Source of the DNA: Amorphophallus konjac
Lineage: Eukaryota; Streptophyta; Magnoliopsida; Alismatales; Araceae
Assembly (NCBI GenBank): GCA_022559845.1
Contig: CM040125.1
Coordinates: 328,297,829 to 328,361,828, forward strand
Length of the DNA stretch: 64,000 nucleotides
Direction: 5' to 3'
Shown: positions 1-10,832 of the stretch, in pieces
How positions within the stretch are numbered: position 1 is the first letter of the stretch
Layout: each line of letters starts with the position of its first letter
Notes under the pieces: model-generated
Databases searched by the model: none
Seen by the model: the letters and a program-made list of their open reading frames with translations, nothing else
What the model was told of the DNA's origin: nothing
Program-made: the position numbers and the translations under genes

Positions 1-296
1 TGGACGGAGTAGTAGGGGGGAGCCCAAAGCCTCCCCTCCTCCTCTTCTCTTCTTCTCTTCCTCTTCTTCTCTTCTCTCTCCCATGGAAGCACCACCGTCG
101 CCCCCCGTTCCTCTATGTTCTCCCCTCTTTTTATACCCCTGGTCAGGCCGACGACTATCGAGGACGGGAGTAGGTGGGGCGAGGACAGCCCAGCAAGGTG
201 CAGGTATGGGCCTGCCATGCCTTCGCTATGCGTCGAGGGATACGAGCGTTGACTGGCGTGGATGGGATGAACGCTGTGCTGCTGGGGCTAAGGCAG

Positions 297-654
297 GCGT
301 GCCGCTGGAGGGCCTCGCAGGTGTGCCGCTGAAAGACCCAAGAAGTGTGCCGCTGAAGGCTTGAAATGGTGTGCCGTTGAAGGCTTGAAATAGCGTGCCG
401 TTGACGGCCGGAGATAGTGTGCCGTTGAAGGCTTAAAATAGTGTGCCGTTGAAGGCCCGAGATAGTGTGCCGTTGAAGGCTAAAAATAGAGTGCCGTTGA
501 AGGCACATGGGGCGTGCCGTTGAAGGCACATGGGGTGTGCCGCTGAAGAGCCCAGGAGCGTACCGCTGAAGGGCCAAAGGGGGTACCGCTGAGGGGTCAA
601 AGGGGTGTGCCGCTGAATGGCCCAAAGGGCGTGCCGCTGAAGGCCTAAAAGGGC
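297..654. repeat. 24-bp minisatellite, about 15 copies
   Basis: The unit is GTGTGCCGTTGAAGGCTTGA plus about four bases, repeated head to tail about 15 times, with the third through eighth units most alike and the outer ones diverged (GCCGCTGAAG and GTACCGCTGA variants). Because the period is 24 bp, one minus-strand frame stays open and reads an LQRHTIS-like octapeptide. That is a by-product of the period and not evidence of a protein. It lies upstream of the leader of the first Tat/Ogre-like element. Confidence 0.85.
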
Positions 655-1011
655 AGTTATGAGCCCGTTGTGAGCGCGAGTTATGGTTTATTTGATTTTC
701 TTCGAGGCCCATGGATTGTAGGGCTCTTGAGGGTTGAGTTCTCTTCACTGTCGTGACCCCAGAGATAGCTCCACGACAGTGTATGTGCGTTCGGGGAGTC
801 TGGACGGCCCCGCTTTTCCACAACTTCTTCGGTTGAAGTTGTTATTGGTGGTGGACTAGTTGGGATGTATACGTGTGCAATTTTGCACGTACACAGACAC
901 CTAGTGCCCATCACATTATTCATGCTCTTTTGTAAGTTGGGTGTGTGCATGTGCATGTTTAGATAGCATTTTCTACATTTTTCTGCTGTTTTGGGCATTT
1001 TTAGGTCTGTC

Positions 1012-1190
1012 AAGGCCTTGCGGTCCTCTCTAGGACCGCTAGGCATCCCTAGCGATCATCACTGGGCCACCAGTGCCTTTCTTCTAGCCTTGCGCTCATT
1101 TGGTAGACCGCAAGGGGGCGAAAAATGGTCATCCAAGGACCACTTTCTGATTCTGGCAGGTCTGCGCATAGGCTCACGGGGGCGTCTTTC
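1012..1190 (+). repeat. Palindromic GCGGTC/GACCGC modules in the leader
   Basis: Short inverted pairs such as TTGCGGTCC..GGACCGCTAG, TTGCGCTC..AGACCGCAAG and TGGTCATCC..GGACCA follow one another. The same kind of module recurs in the 3' LTR of this element at 9,538-9,835. Function is unknown; the reading as RNA stem-loops is inference. Confidence 0.6.
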
Positions 1191-1240
1191 TTGGGCGATT
1201 TTAATTGACCTCTCGGTGTCGGATTGCCCTGTTCTTGGGC

Positions 1241-1760
1241 CCGTTGCATAGCCCATTGTATTGTCTTTCCGTCCATATATTATATGCATCATTTCAGTCA
1301 TGTTTGCATAGTTTAATCTTACCTTCATTTTTGAGTTTTCTGCATAAAGTCTGCAGGCAAACCTAGGGACAGGTTCACAGGTATGTCTTTCCTTGATGAT
1401 TTGATTGGGTTCTTGAAGTCTAATTGCTTGTTTCTTGGTCCCATATTGATCCCTTTTGTATTGTCTTTCCATCCATATATTATTTGTATTATTTGGGTCA
1501 CATTTGCATAGTTAAATATTGTCATCATTTTTGCATTGTATGCATAAAATCTGCATACAGGTTTAGGGGCAGACTCACAGGTACGCTTTACATTGGTGAT
1601 TTATTTACCTTTCGATCCTACATTGTGGCCATTTGTATTAGCTTCATTTCCATATATGATTTGCATGCATTTGATCATGTTTGCATGGTTTAATCTTGTC
1701 TTGATTTTCTAGTTTTAGGCTAGAATTTACATGCACTCTGGTGCACATAGGGCCATGCAT
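1241..1760 (+). repeat. Tandem repeat of about 180-200 bp, three copies
   Basis: The phrase TTGTATTGTCTTTCC followed by CCATATATTAT occurs at about 1,256 and again exactly 200 bp later, and a weaker third copy starts near 1,631. Each copy carries a CATAGTTTAATCTT-like block and a TCTGCA..GGTTCACAGGTA-like block. The repeat lies between the palindromic modules and the conserved leader block near 1,868. Confidence 0.65.
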
Positions 1761-2360
1761 TCTCATATTGTAGTTGCATTCCTACCTTGGTAAGTGATCC
1801 TCTCACCTCCATATTCCTTGGGGTCGACTAGGTGATCTTATCCGGGACCTCCGTAAGTCCTCGTGAGCCGTAGATTCCCACACGGACGTCGGGCCGGTTG
1901 TACCTTTCCACCCCTTAGGCTTGCATTTGCATACGTGTGAGGGAGTTAACCTTAGTCAACCCAAAGTCTGGACCTTATTCCCATAGGATTCCTATCTTGA
2001 GGGAATTATTCTAAACTCAAATCATTAAAAGATCTATTAAAACTTCTAAAATATTTCCCATCATATCAACTTGTTTGACTTGGGTGAAAACTCTCACATT
2101 ATTTGTGTTGTTTGGGCTTGTCCAATCCCATTTTTTGGTATTGTGTTGCATTCTTTCATCATCTACATTTTCTTTTTTGTTAGGCCCATTCAGTTTAGCC
2201 CATTTTATGTGTCCATTGTCTAGTCCATTGTCCTAGGTCTATTTTCCCTTTGTCTTTGCATTAGTGGGTCAGCCCCCTCTTATTCTCAAGCCCATTATGC
2301 CCTTACTTCCCTCATTATATTTTCCTTGATATTCTTTGTATTAAGTCTTCATTTGCCCTC

Positions 2361-4020
2361 ATGGAGCATCATTCCAACCCCTTGTATCATTCTTCTTCCC
2401 ATTCCCACGTGGAATCCTCTTCCCACGCGGGCCCATCTTCCCGTGGTCCTTCTGATCCATCCGAGGAATAGGCTAATCTCATGGCCCATCTATCATGCCT
2501 TGTTCACCAAATGGACCCGGCCTAGACCCAACGCCTTATTGCAAATCATCTTCATGGGCCTTATTCTCCTAATGTGCATTATCCTTCTAACGGGCCTCAT
2601 TCTTCCTCTGCTTATGATGTCGGCCCAATGGGTCCTTATGCTAATGTTTCTTCTAGGCTTGCATACCCTTCCACTCCTTGAAAGGGCCCTTCTTCTCCTC
2701 AGCCCGGATCCTCTCATCCGGCCCGTTATCATCATTTTGGGCCAAGTTCATAATTTCTTACTCAGGCTAACCCAAATTCAATGTCGGATCGATCCTAAAC
2801 CTTCCTTGAGTGTCTCGTTTGCATTTCAAAATCTCCAGCTCCCGCCATCTTCGCAAATTCCTGCATATCGCCGTTATGGTGGAGTTGGTGACCCTTATGT
2901 GCACTTAAAGGAGTTCGTTTATGAGTCAGCCCAATTTTGACATCACCAACGCTTGATGGCTTATCTATTCAGCCTATCATTGGAAGGCCCGGCTCGGGAT
3001 TGGTTCTTCTCATTACCGTAAGAGCAGATTGTGGATTTTTACGTGGTTCAAGATAAGTTCATTCAACAGTTTTAGGACCAAGTTGGGCCCAAGTTCTCTA
3101 TTGTGGATCTGGCCCACGAGAAGATGAAGCCCGAAGAGGAATTGTCTACTTTCGCCGATCGTTGGCGTCGCCTTGCCGCACAAGTCTCGGGGCACATTCC
3201 GGAGGGAGAGCAAATCAAGATGCTAATATCTAATGCAATGCCCGAGTACCAGTTCATCTTAGCCCTCAATGACATCACCTCCTGGCAACAGCTTTACAGT
3301 CGAGCCCGCTTCATTCGCCAACAAATCCATGATTCTCTTGACCTCGAGTCTTCTCCACCTTCTACTCCCACATCCACCCCGCCATCTACATCTACCTCCA
3401 CATACCAATCTTCCACATATCAACCTCCCATGAGTCGGCCTTCCGCTTCCATCTACCAATCCTCCACTAGTCAACCTTTTGCCATCCCTGGTCAGCCTAC
3501 TGCTTCCACATACCCACATGTGTCTCCACCTCCAGTCAAGGGAATACCACATCCCGAGCAGGTGGATGCCGTCTATATACCCCCTCATCCCGCTCCACAT
3601 ATGCCTTCACCAAATCCCTCTACCGCTGGCCAAGCACTATTACCTACACAACCTTCACTTCCGTCTCCACAACCTTCTCCACCATCACATACACCTCAGC
3701 ATCCACCTTGCCCGAAGCGGGCTCCCCGTCCTTCCTTGTCGGAGTGCTTTACCGATATTTTCAGGGCTTTGATGGCCACTCACGCGTTATCGCTTCCTCT
3801 GGTTGTGCCTTGCCAACCCGCGATTGGGAATATGCTTCAGTTCTGTGATTTTCATCTCCAATAGGGGCATTTGGTTGAGGATTGCCCCGAGTTATGGGAG
3901 TTTATTTACGACCTGGAATATAAGAAAAGGCTTGATTGGGCCGCGATTCACAAGGTCATTTCACATTTTCGCAACCAACAGCAGCAGCAAGAAGCGCTAC
4001 CCAGGCAGCACTCACCATTT
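2361..4020 (+). pseudogene. Degenerate gag of Tat/Ogre-like element
   Basis: The capsid part is read in one frame from about 2,800 to 3,960: PAYRRYGGVGDPYVHLKEF, then EKMKPEEELSTFADRWRRLA (3,121-3,180) and the IRQQIHD region. The intact relative is at 63,520-64,000, with EKMKPEEYFISFADRWRAMA at the equivalent place. Stops interrupt this frame at 2,938-2,940 (TGA), about 3,019 (TAA) and 3,074 (TAG), and at about 3,862 (TAG) inside a zinc-knuckle-like stretch, CDFHLQ-stop-GHLVEDC. The N-terminal part is in a different frame from ATG 2,361 (MEHHSNPLYHSSSH), so at least one frameshift has occurred. Gag packages element RNA; this copy cannot make a full protein. No protease follows. Confidence 0.8.
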
Positions 4021-4440
4021 CAAGACCAGGGGCACCCCTGTGATTCTTCGTCTAGCGTTACACCCGCTCCATCACCTACTACCACACCTACCCCATCACC
4101 TTCACCATCTCTATCTCCTACGCCGTCTCCATCACCTCCACAAACCCAAGCCTCCACTCAGGCTAGTGCCATCCCTTCTTCCTCCATTCTCGTTACAACT
4201 ACTTCTACCCCCAATCCTCTCCATCCCCTTCATCACCATCTCCATTACCTCCACCGCCATCCTCACCTCCCTCTCCATTACCTCCACTATCTCCACCGCC
4301 TTTGCCATCTCCTCCACCTTCCCTGTCGCCCGAGATTGAGCAAGCCATACCTCCACCCTTACCTTTGCCTCCACCTAAACACACCATCCCCGTTGAAACC
4401 TCCGCGTCTTCCAAACCTATTCATCCACCTACTTCCACCT
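4021..4440 (+). pseudogene. Proline/serine/threonine-rich linker after gag
   Basis: The gag frame continues as repeated PSPSP, TPTPSP and SPSPPQTQ stretches up to about 4,190, then as imperfect CCTCCATTACCTCCACC-type low-complexity DNA. Such linkers are common in plant retroelement polyproteins. No enzyme motif is present, and overlapping frames on both strands are only shadows of the biased composition. Confidence 0.55.
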
Positions 4441-5255
4441 CACGGAGCGGGTGTGCGTTATCCATGGTGCCTCTCGGGTCCGGTCCCCAGGGAGACGATG
4501 AGCCGAGTCAGGATGATTTTGTGCCGACTGGGCATTTCAAGATTCAAGATTTTATCTGTCGGATGCCAATCCGTGTCCTAGTCCCTGGCTATTTTGGGGT
4601 TGATGTGCCACTATCTCCTATGTTGGTTGCTGAGAAGAGTTCCTTCTCATTGTTGCTAGTTTCTTCAAGAGCGAGACTGGTGGCAATCTCTTTGCTCACT
4701 AGAGAGTTCACCATTGATGGTATTATTTCTCCTCGCTCCATTGCTGTTCAGATAATTGGCCAAGAGGGGTTCTCTACCCGTATTGTGCTAAATCATACGG
4801 TCGCTAAGCAAATTATGAGTTCTATGGTCGAGGGGCAATTGGCCATATTCTCAACATTCTCCAAGGACATGCTGCACACCTTATGCAATCTCTCTAAGTT
4901 TAACAGTGCGCCGGCCACGTCAATGTAGTGTATTAACCTCCCTCAAATTCCCCATGTCCTTCTATCAAGGGAGTTGTGCTTCAAGACTGATTTTTGAGTG
5001 GAGTTGCCAAATCTCATGCTCTTTGTGCCGAGTGACAAGACTCCAGAGTTCTGCAATGCCGATCCATCTAAGGAGTTATATGTCCGAGAATGTCCGCATA
5101 TTGTTAGCACCGGGTGTCTAGGGGCAATCGCCCCGATGAAGCTACATGTTCCTAATCAGGCCAGGTCGTCTGCCAGATTGGCTCGTTATTTGAGAAGACA
5201 TTGCAAATCAAGAAGCCCAACAGTCCGAGTCTGCACCAGGCGGGCCCGTGTTTAA
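4441..5255 (+). pseudogene. Unassigned coding remnant of the first element
   Basis: A frame that is open to 4,928 includes FKIQDFICRMPIRVLVPGYF, then IDGIISPRSIAVQIIGQ and SSMVEGQLAIFSTFSKD. It looks protein-like but I do not recognise it. A further stretch from about 4,998 reads MELPNLMLFVPSDKTPEF, then ECPHIVSTGCLGAIAPMKLH. The position fits where a protease or extra open reading frame would lie in a Tat/Ogre element, but no D-S/T-G active site is visible. It may be an accessory region special to this family. Confidence 0.45.
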
Positions 5256-6945
5256 TAGATTTCAGCTAAGAAAAGGTGGCAGCGCAAGTACAAAGGCCGC
5301 ATGATGTGCACTCAAGGGTCCATTTCTCTTTCTCCTTCCTCTCATTCATCATTTCTACTACTCGGCACCCACCCTTGGGTGGTGTTCCTCCCTTCCTACA
5401 ATCCCGCTTCCATAATTTTCTCATCTAGTCCTAAGTTCATGAACCCTCATTGCTCCTCTTCCTATCCGGGGCCTACGGATTCTCCATTTTCCTGTAATTC
5501 TAGGCTTCGGCCTGTGTCATCCATTCATCCCGATTTCGGGATATCATCTGATTCTTCTTCCCCGGGACTTCTAGGTGTTGCCTCTGCTCCTTCTCCGACT
5601 CTATCGGGTGATTATCATTCTTCTTCTCCGACCCTGTTGAATTCTTACCATTCTCTGTCTCCGAATACGTCGGAAGATCATTCTTCTCCTTTTTCACTTT
5701 CGTAGCAATCTCCTCATCATCTTTCTACTCACTCCTCTTCACCCTTGCGGGGTTCTTACCCTTTTTCATGCTGTTTTTGAGGCTTTAGCCCACCTTGATC
5801 TCAGCTAATCTGGTTCCTTGTTATCAGAGTCTCAGCACCTTAACGAGGGAGTTATAGCCCTCGTCCCTCTTCCTTTTTAATCCTTCTTCGTCCAGTATGG
5901 TGTTCGTCGCTCCTTCGTGTAAGGGAATATTTAATCTTTGCTATCCTTTCCTTATCGATCCTGTCAAGCAAGGAATACAAAGCTTGTGCTATGCAAAGCT
6001 CTCTGGTCAAGCTCTCGCTTCAAGATGTTGGTTTCATGATATGGATTTGCAAGATATCCAACATTTTTTGCAAGAACGTGCTATCATTTCTATTCCTTAT
6101 GTTTTTTTCCTGTGCATTGTTATAATGCTGATTGAGTGGCATTAGTTGAGTTTGCTTAGTCTAGTTAATCAAAATGAGTTCGCTTCTGTAGCATCCCTAG
6201 GCTGGTAATAGCTCCGCGCTGGGAGTCCAAGTTCTTTCCTAGATCGTTGAGGGTGACCTTTTGTAAGGGTATTTCACACACTTCACAGCGAGCCATAGCT
6301 GATTTTCCTTTGAGCAACACCGTTGCTACTTTCGTCATACTTTGAGTATGTACAAAGGTCTTTTCTTTTCTCTGCTCGGCCGAGTGTAGGGGCAAGAGAT
6401 GGATGGATGAGATGACCAACCTAGGCGCTCCCTAATACGAGAGAGGTCTTAAATAGGGGCAGTCTTGACCCTCAAAAGTGAGCTTTCATGTAATATCTAG
6501 CCAATAAGGGCTCTGAAAATTAAATATTTCAATGTTCAAAATTATGAAATCAAAGGCATGGCAAGAGTGGCAGTATAGTTCCCCGCGGGACGTCATGAGT
6601 CCGGTCGCATGCGTGCCTATAAATGTGGGTCTCAAAATAAAAGACACAAAGTCCCGGCGCAACAGACTGTATCTTTGAGGGGTAGTGCCCAGGAAGGAAT
6701 TCAAGTCCTGATGTCTCCCATCCTACATAAAGCTTGTCTCTAATTTTTCTTCTGCTTCTCTTTGTTAGGCTGGGTTGTATCCCGGGTATGGCCTTAGTAG
6801 GGGCACCATTCTTTAGAGGTGATTGGTTGTGGTAAGCCACCCTCATATACACGCCCTACTTAAGGGAAGTCTTTAATGAGAGTGGGCGGGATGACGACCC
6901 CTGGCCAGTAGTTTGAGCCCTTCTTTGGGTGCTGCAGATTTCTAT
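5256..6945 (+). other. Interior of the first element, no identifiable gene
   Basis: Serine-rich low-complexity reading (SSSPTLL, SFSLS) runs to about 5,700, then diverged sequence. Around 5,900-6,130 a short stretch reads IDPVKQGIQSLCYAKLSG and may be a coding relic of unknown type. No reverse transcriptase, RNase H or integrase motif is seen on either strand. Confidence 0.5.
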
Positions 6946-7300
6946 TTCAAAAAAATTCAAATATTCTTAAAATTTTAAAAAAAAATCAAATATTCTCAAA
7001 ATTCCAAAAAAATCAAATATTCTCCAAATTCCAAACAAAATCAAATATTTTTAAAATTCTAAAAAAAATCAAATATTCTTAAAATTCCAAAAAATCTAAT
7101 ATTCACAAAATTCCAAAATATCAAAAAATAAAGTATTCTTAAAATTCTAAAAAAATAAAATATTCTTAAAATTCTAAAAAAATCAAATATTCTCAAAATT
7201 CCAAAAAAATCAAATATTCTCAAAAATAAAAAAAATAAAATATTGTCAAAATCCAAATATCGTCAAAATCCAAAAAATAAAAAAAATCTAAAATCTAAAA
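6946..7300 (+). repeat. A-rich tandem repeat, unit about 22-26 bp
   Basis: The phrase TCAAATATTCTCAAAATTCC followed by a run of A is repeated about 13 times with small indels. It is strongly strand-asymmetric: A on the plus strand, T on the minus strand. Its open frames on the minus strand (phenylalanine-rich) are artefacts. Confidence 0.85.
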
Positions 7301-8892
7301 ATATTTGTCTTTTGTCTATACGTTCTATTTATTTTTGAGGACAGATATGATCTATTTGTTAAGAGTGCAGGTTGTAGGTGCTCAAAGCTTCCTTGCTCTA
7401 TCTCTCATTCTGCCTCATGTTCATATCTTCTATCTGTCTATTCTCTCGATCTGTTCTGAAGCTTGTGTCCTTCTCAGCTTTCGCTTCACCTCATCATGTC
7501 TCCATGAGAGGGCATTGTCTCATAATTATGAACATGGCGGTTCTGCTTCATATGATCTTGGACTTTGATTGAAGAGCGTATTTGTCATGTCTTTTGTCCC
7601 GTCGTGTCCTTGTCACACGTGTCTATGTCCCTCCGTGTCGTCTCACACGTGTTGTTTTATCCCTCCGTGTCCACTATGTTTTCGTCCCACTGTGTCGCCA
7701 TGCCATGTGTTGTTGTTGTCATCCCACACATGTGTTGTCAGTGTCTTTTACCTCGTGGTTGTCATCCCACGTGTCTTTGCCCCACCATGGTCTTGTCCCA
7801 CCGTGTCTTCAATCACATGCATGCTTGCCATTTGTTCTGGTGGTGTTTGTTATGCTGTTGTGTTTTGTTCATCTTTGTCATGTTATATTTAGTTTATTAT
7901 ATTATGTTCATCTTTGTGCGTGTTATGTTCATGTTATATTCATGTTATGCTTATGTTGTTGTCATTGTCTTATTTAAAACCCATAAAAATTTGAATATTT
8001 CAAAAATCTAAAAAAAATACTATTTCGCTTGGCAGGTAAGTCAGGTATGGCTCTCTATCCCTTCTCATTGTTACATTACTATATGGTATCTACATTATTA
8101 TAGCCTCTCAAGGACCGGCTGGTTGTCCGTGTATTCTCGGATCTGATGTTCCTCTTTAACAAAAATGATGATGATCTAGGAGTATACGGTTAGTCGTTGG
8201 ATTGGCCGCTCGATTGAGTCGGGTGGGGGACGATGGACTCTTTCTCGCACGCCGTGGTTGCAAGAAGACTCTTGACCCCGTTTTGGCTCGGTCTAGCAAT
8301 AGTATCTTTGAGTACTTTCTATTTTATCTTTCTTTGCATTCGTTTTGATGATTTCTTTTTTTTAGCCTAGCATGCATCATGTCATTTTGAGCATTCACAT
8401 CTCGTGATCTTTCAAGGTTTCTCCTTAGCAATGGTTGATTACACTTCAATTCTCTTGGATAAGAGATCTGCATTCCACTCTGAATTTGAACTATCTCTCT
8501 GATCTGCCCGCTTGGTCTGGTTGGCCTGCGTGATTCTTGTCTACATTTTATCTCAGTTTTATTTCCCTTTTCCAACTTTCCAGCTGTGTTCTTCCGATCC
8601 CCTCATTGGTTGTGGATTATGTCCCCTGATGAGGTTGGTCGTGTTCCTTTCTTAGTTAGCTTCTCTAGACATGTCTCATCCTTGTCATCCATTCCTTGTG
8701 GCTAGTTCGGCGGTTTCAGGAGAATTCCTGTCGCTTGTTGGTTGTGACGGGTGTCTTTTACCTTGATGCCCGCTTTTCAGTTCTCTCCGCTTCATCTCTG
8801 CTTCATCTCCATTTCCCGTCGTTGTCGCTTTTGCTCCATCTCCATTCAACTCCACCTCCGCATCGCTTTCGCTCGCTCCCTTGCAAGGCGGA
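7301..8892 (+). other. Interior of the first element 5' of the polypurine tract, no gene
   Basis: At 7,590-7,820 there is an imperfect repetition of short GTGTC and CACACGTGT phrases about 25-35 bp apart. The open frames across it are rich in Cys, Val, His and Ser and have no domain character. 8,320-8,890 is ordinary diverged sequence. Confidence 0.5.
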
Positions 8893-8909
8893 CATCAAGA
8901 AGGGGCATC
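8893..8909 (+). promoter_or_regulatory. Polypurine tract of the first element
   Basis: CATCAAGAAGGGGCATC lies immediately before the TGTTGACA start of the LTR. It is in the position and purine bias expected for the plus-strand primer. Confidence 0.65.
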
Positions 8910-9537
8910 TGTTGACACACGTTTTTAGTCCGCAAGTTGCGTGATTTCTCTTATTCACCATTTTTGATGTCCCGAATTACCCATTATTTTGGAGCCTTCC
9001 TTGGATGGATTTCGAGCCCATTTCGTTGTTCCCTAGCCTTTGGACTTTGGAGACCATGATTTCTTAGAGCCCTGGGGCTTATTCTATCAGCTTCCGGCCT
9101 TCCAAGTTGACTTACGGCCCATTAAGGTCAACTTCCATCACGCATTCGGCCCGTTTCATTACGTAGTCCTAAACACGACACTTTTATATCCTCCTCTGGT
9201 CCTCTATTTATTAAGTGTCCTTCACCAAAGTTGTTCAATTTTTAAGTCTCTATAATTTCTTATTCTATGTCAATGGTCAGTTCTCCATCGATTTCAAGTT
9301 ATTTATATTTTTCTGGCAGGCTACGATGTTCACCTGCGTCCCAGCATTTTTCTCTTTGTTCTCGCCCTATTTTATCCCTCTTATTCTCGTTTTCTCATCT
9401 TGCTCTCTTCATAAAAGTTATTTATTTTTCAGTTATCTACAATTTCTTCTTCTACCACTTTCGCTAGTTCTACACCGGTTTCGAGCTTTCCTTCACTTTC
9501 CAAAGTCTACCGTGTTTTACCAAAAAAAAAAATTTAC

Positions 9538-9835
9538 ATTAGCCTAGCGATCCTGGTAAGACCGCTAGGTGATGGTGGCGGTCTTCCCAAGACCGTTGGG
9601 CTCCAAATAGTACCTGTTTTACCCTGTTTCACCTCCTATTGCCTTGCGGTCACCCCCATGACCGTTTGTGGTCCCCTTGCTGTCTTCACTAGACTATTTT
9701 TTCCCCAAATATTGCCTGTTTGAGCCCGTTCAACAGCTGAAGCCTTGCGGTCACCCCCTAGATCGTTTGTCATCCCCTTGCGGTCTTCCCATGACCATTT
9801 TCATTCCCTAGCGGCCCTGCGATAGACCGTTTTCT
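9538..9835 (+). repeat. Palindromic GCGGTC..GACCG modules in the LTR
   Basis: At least six modules occur, for example TAGCGATCCTGGTAAGACCG, GCGGTCTTCCCAAGACCG, TTGCGGTCACCCCCATGACC and TAGCGGCC..GATAGACCG. They lie about 200 bp upstream of the TATA box, so in the U3 part of the LTR. Confidence 0.65.
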
Positions 9836-10046
9836 GAACAGAGAGTCCTGATGATCCTGAACTTTGATTTCTTTGTCGCGGGACTCCTTGGACTCCTTGT
9901 TTGATCTATTTTCGAGGGGGATAAGCCTACACCTCAGTTTCCATTGATCTGGGACAGTTCCCCTGACTATTATCTGGAGGTTTATGTATCTAAATCCCCA
10001 AATTTTGGTGTTTATCTCGGATTTGAACCCTAGGGTTTTCTTGCTC

Positions 10047-10056
10047 CTATAAATAG
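10047..10056 (+). promoter_or_regulatory. TATA box of the first element's LTR
   Basis: CTATAAATAG stands in the middle of the LTR after the palindromic array, as expected for the start of R. Confidence 0.6.
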
Positions 10057-10832
10057 CTCCCAGGTTCGCAGGTCGCGAAGGGGGGCTCTTTCTTGGTTCG
10101 GGGCGAAGCCATGCTGCCACGCCAACTCGCATATTTGATCTCAACCTGAATGGGGAAGTATTAGCTTTTAATTCCACGTCCAAGGGCTTGATTTCATTGT
10201 CTCTTTTCTTAGTTCTGTCCCTCTCAATTTCACAAATCGTCATAAATCTCTATTTTCTGCACTTTTCTTCTACACATGCACTTTTCTCCATTTTGCATAG
10301 CATATTCCCACAGTTGTGTTGCGTGATTTTTCAATCTATTTGTTCATACATCATCACAATACACATACATATTATTTCCACCTTTCCACAGAGGTTAAAA
10401 ACCTCCCCCCGGTGCATTCTTCCACCCTTTCTAGCACTATTTTGTCACTACGGGATTGATACTAAACTTATATGTTTCTAATGGGTTTTTCTCTTGTAGT
10501 TTGATCTTTATTTTGCAGGAAAGCATGATTGAACATGAGGTCATCTTCCTCTAGCCGGTTGGAAGGAGAGTAGGTTGAATCCACGGCGTTCCCCGCACCC
10601 CGTTCCTTAAGTGCGATCAAGTCTTCATCTTTTCCAAGGTACACGGCGCTGTTACACCCCTTTCTTCATCTCTTGGCGTTGCTGCAACCTTGGTGGTGAT
10701 CACGGTCAGTTTCTTCATCTACTTATCGCCCCTTCCTTTATGCTTTCATAACAGTTCATGCTTGTTCATGTTCATCATGATATTAGCATAGTTTGGGGCG
10801 GGGTAAAAAGGGTGATAGAATAAATATCAACA

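Larger units (their letters stand above)
1..10832 (+). mobile_element. Large Tat/Ogre-like Ty3/Gypsy element, 5' end outside or unclear, apparently non-autonomous
   Basis: The right end is firm: a purine-rich tract at about 8,893-8,909 leads into an LTR that begins TGTTGACA and ends TATCAACA at 10,832, followed by older LTR DNA. The interior has a leader (about 840-2,360), a degenerate gag, a proline-rich linker, and about 3.6 kb with no recognisable protease, reverse transcriptase, RNase H or integrase in any frame. The leader and gag match in order those of the element at 60,070-64,000: the shared leader block is at 1,868-1,905 here and about 62,538-62,575 there. A weak primer-site-like string lies near 839-862, which would put a 5' LTR end near 835. 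However, bases 1-835 do not resemble the 3' LTR, so the 5' boundary is unresolved. The gag type is known from Tat/Ogre families; the non-autonomous status is inferred from missing domains. Confidence 0.65.
8910..10832 (+). mobile_element. 3' LTR of the first Tat/Ogre-like element (1.92 kb)
   Basis: The ends are TGTTGA and TCAACA, a perfect 6-bp terminal inverted pair. A polypurine tract is on the left. On the right, sequence homologous to the LTR of the TR-GAG element resumes at once, which fixes the boundary as an insertion edge. It contains a TATA box at 10,047-10,056 and a palindromic array at 9,538-9,835. The mate 5' LTR is not found in the window. Confidence 0.75.

Noticed and set aside
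155..823. A 222-codon minus-strand frame with an octapeptide repeat
   Set aside because: It is explained by the 24-bp period of the minisatellite. No domain, and the flanking parts are not protein-like.
2326..2760. Hydrophobic plus-strand frame that looks like membrane segments
   Set aside because: It is the wrong frame of the gag N-terminal region; the Ser/His/Pro-rich frame from ATG 2,361 fits the element better.
7565..8011. Three overlapping plus-strand frames rich in Cys, Val and Ser
   Set aside because: They cover an imperfect GTGTC repeat and are open in several frames at once, as expected from composition.
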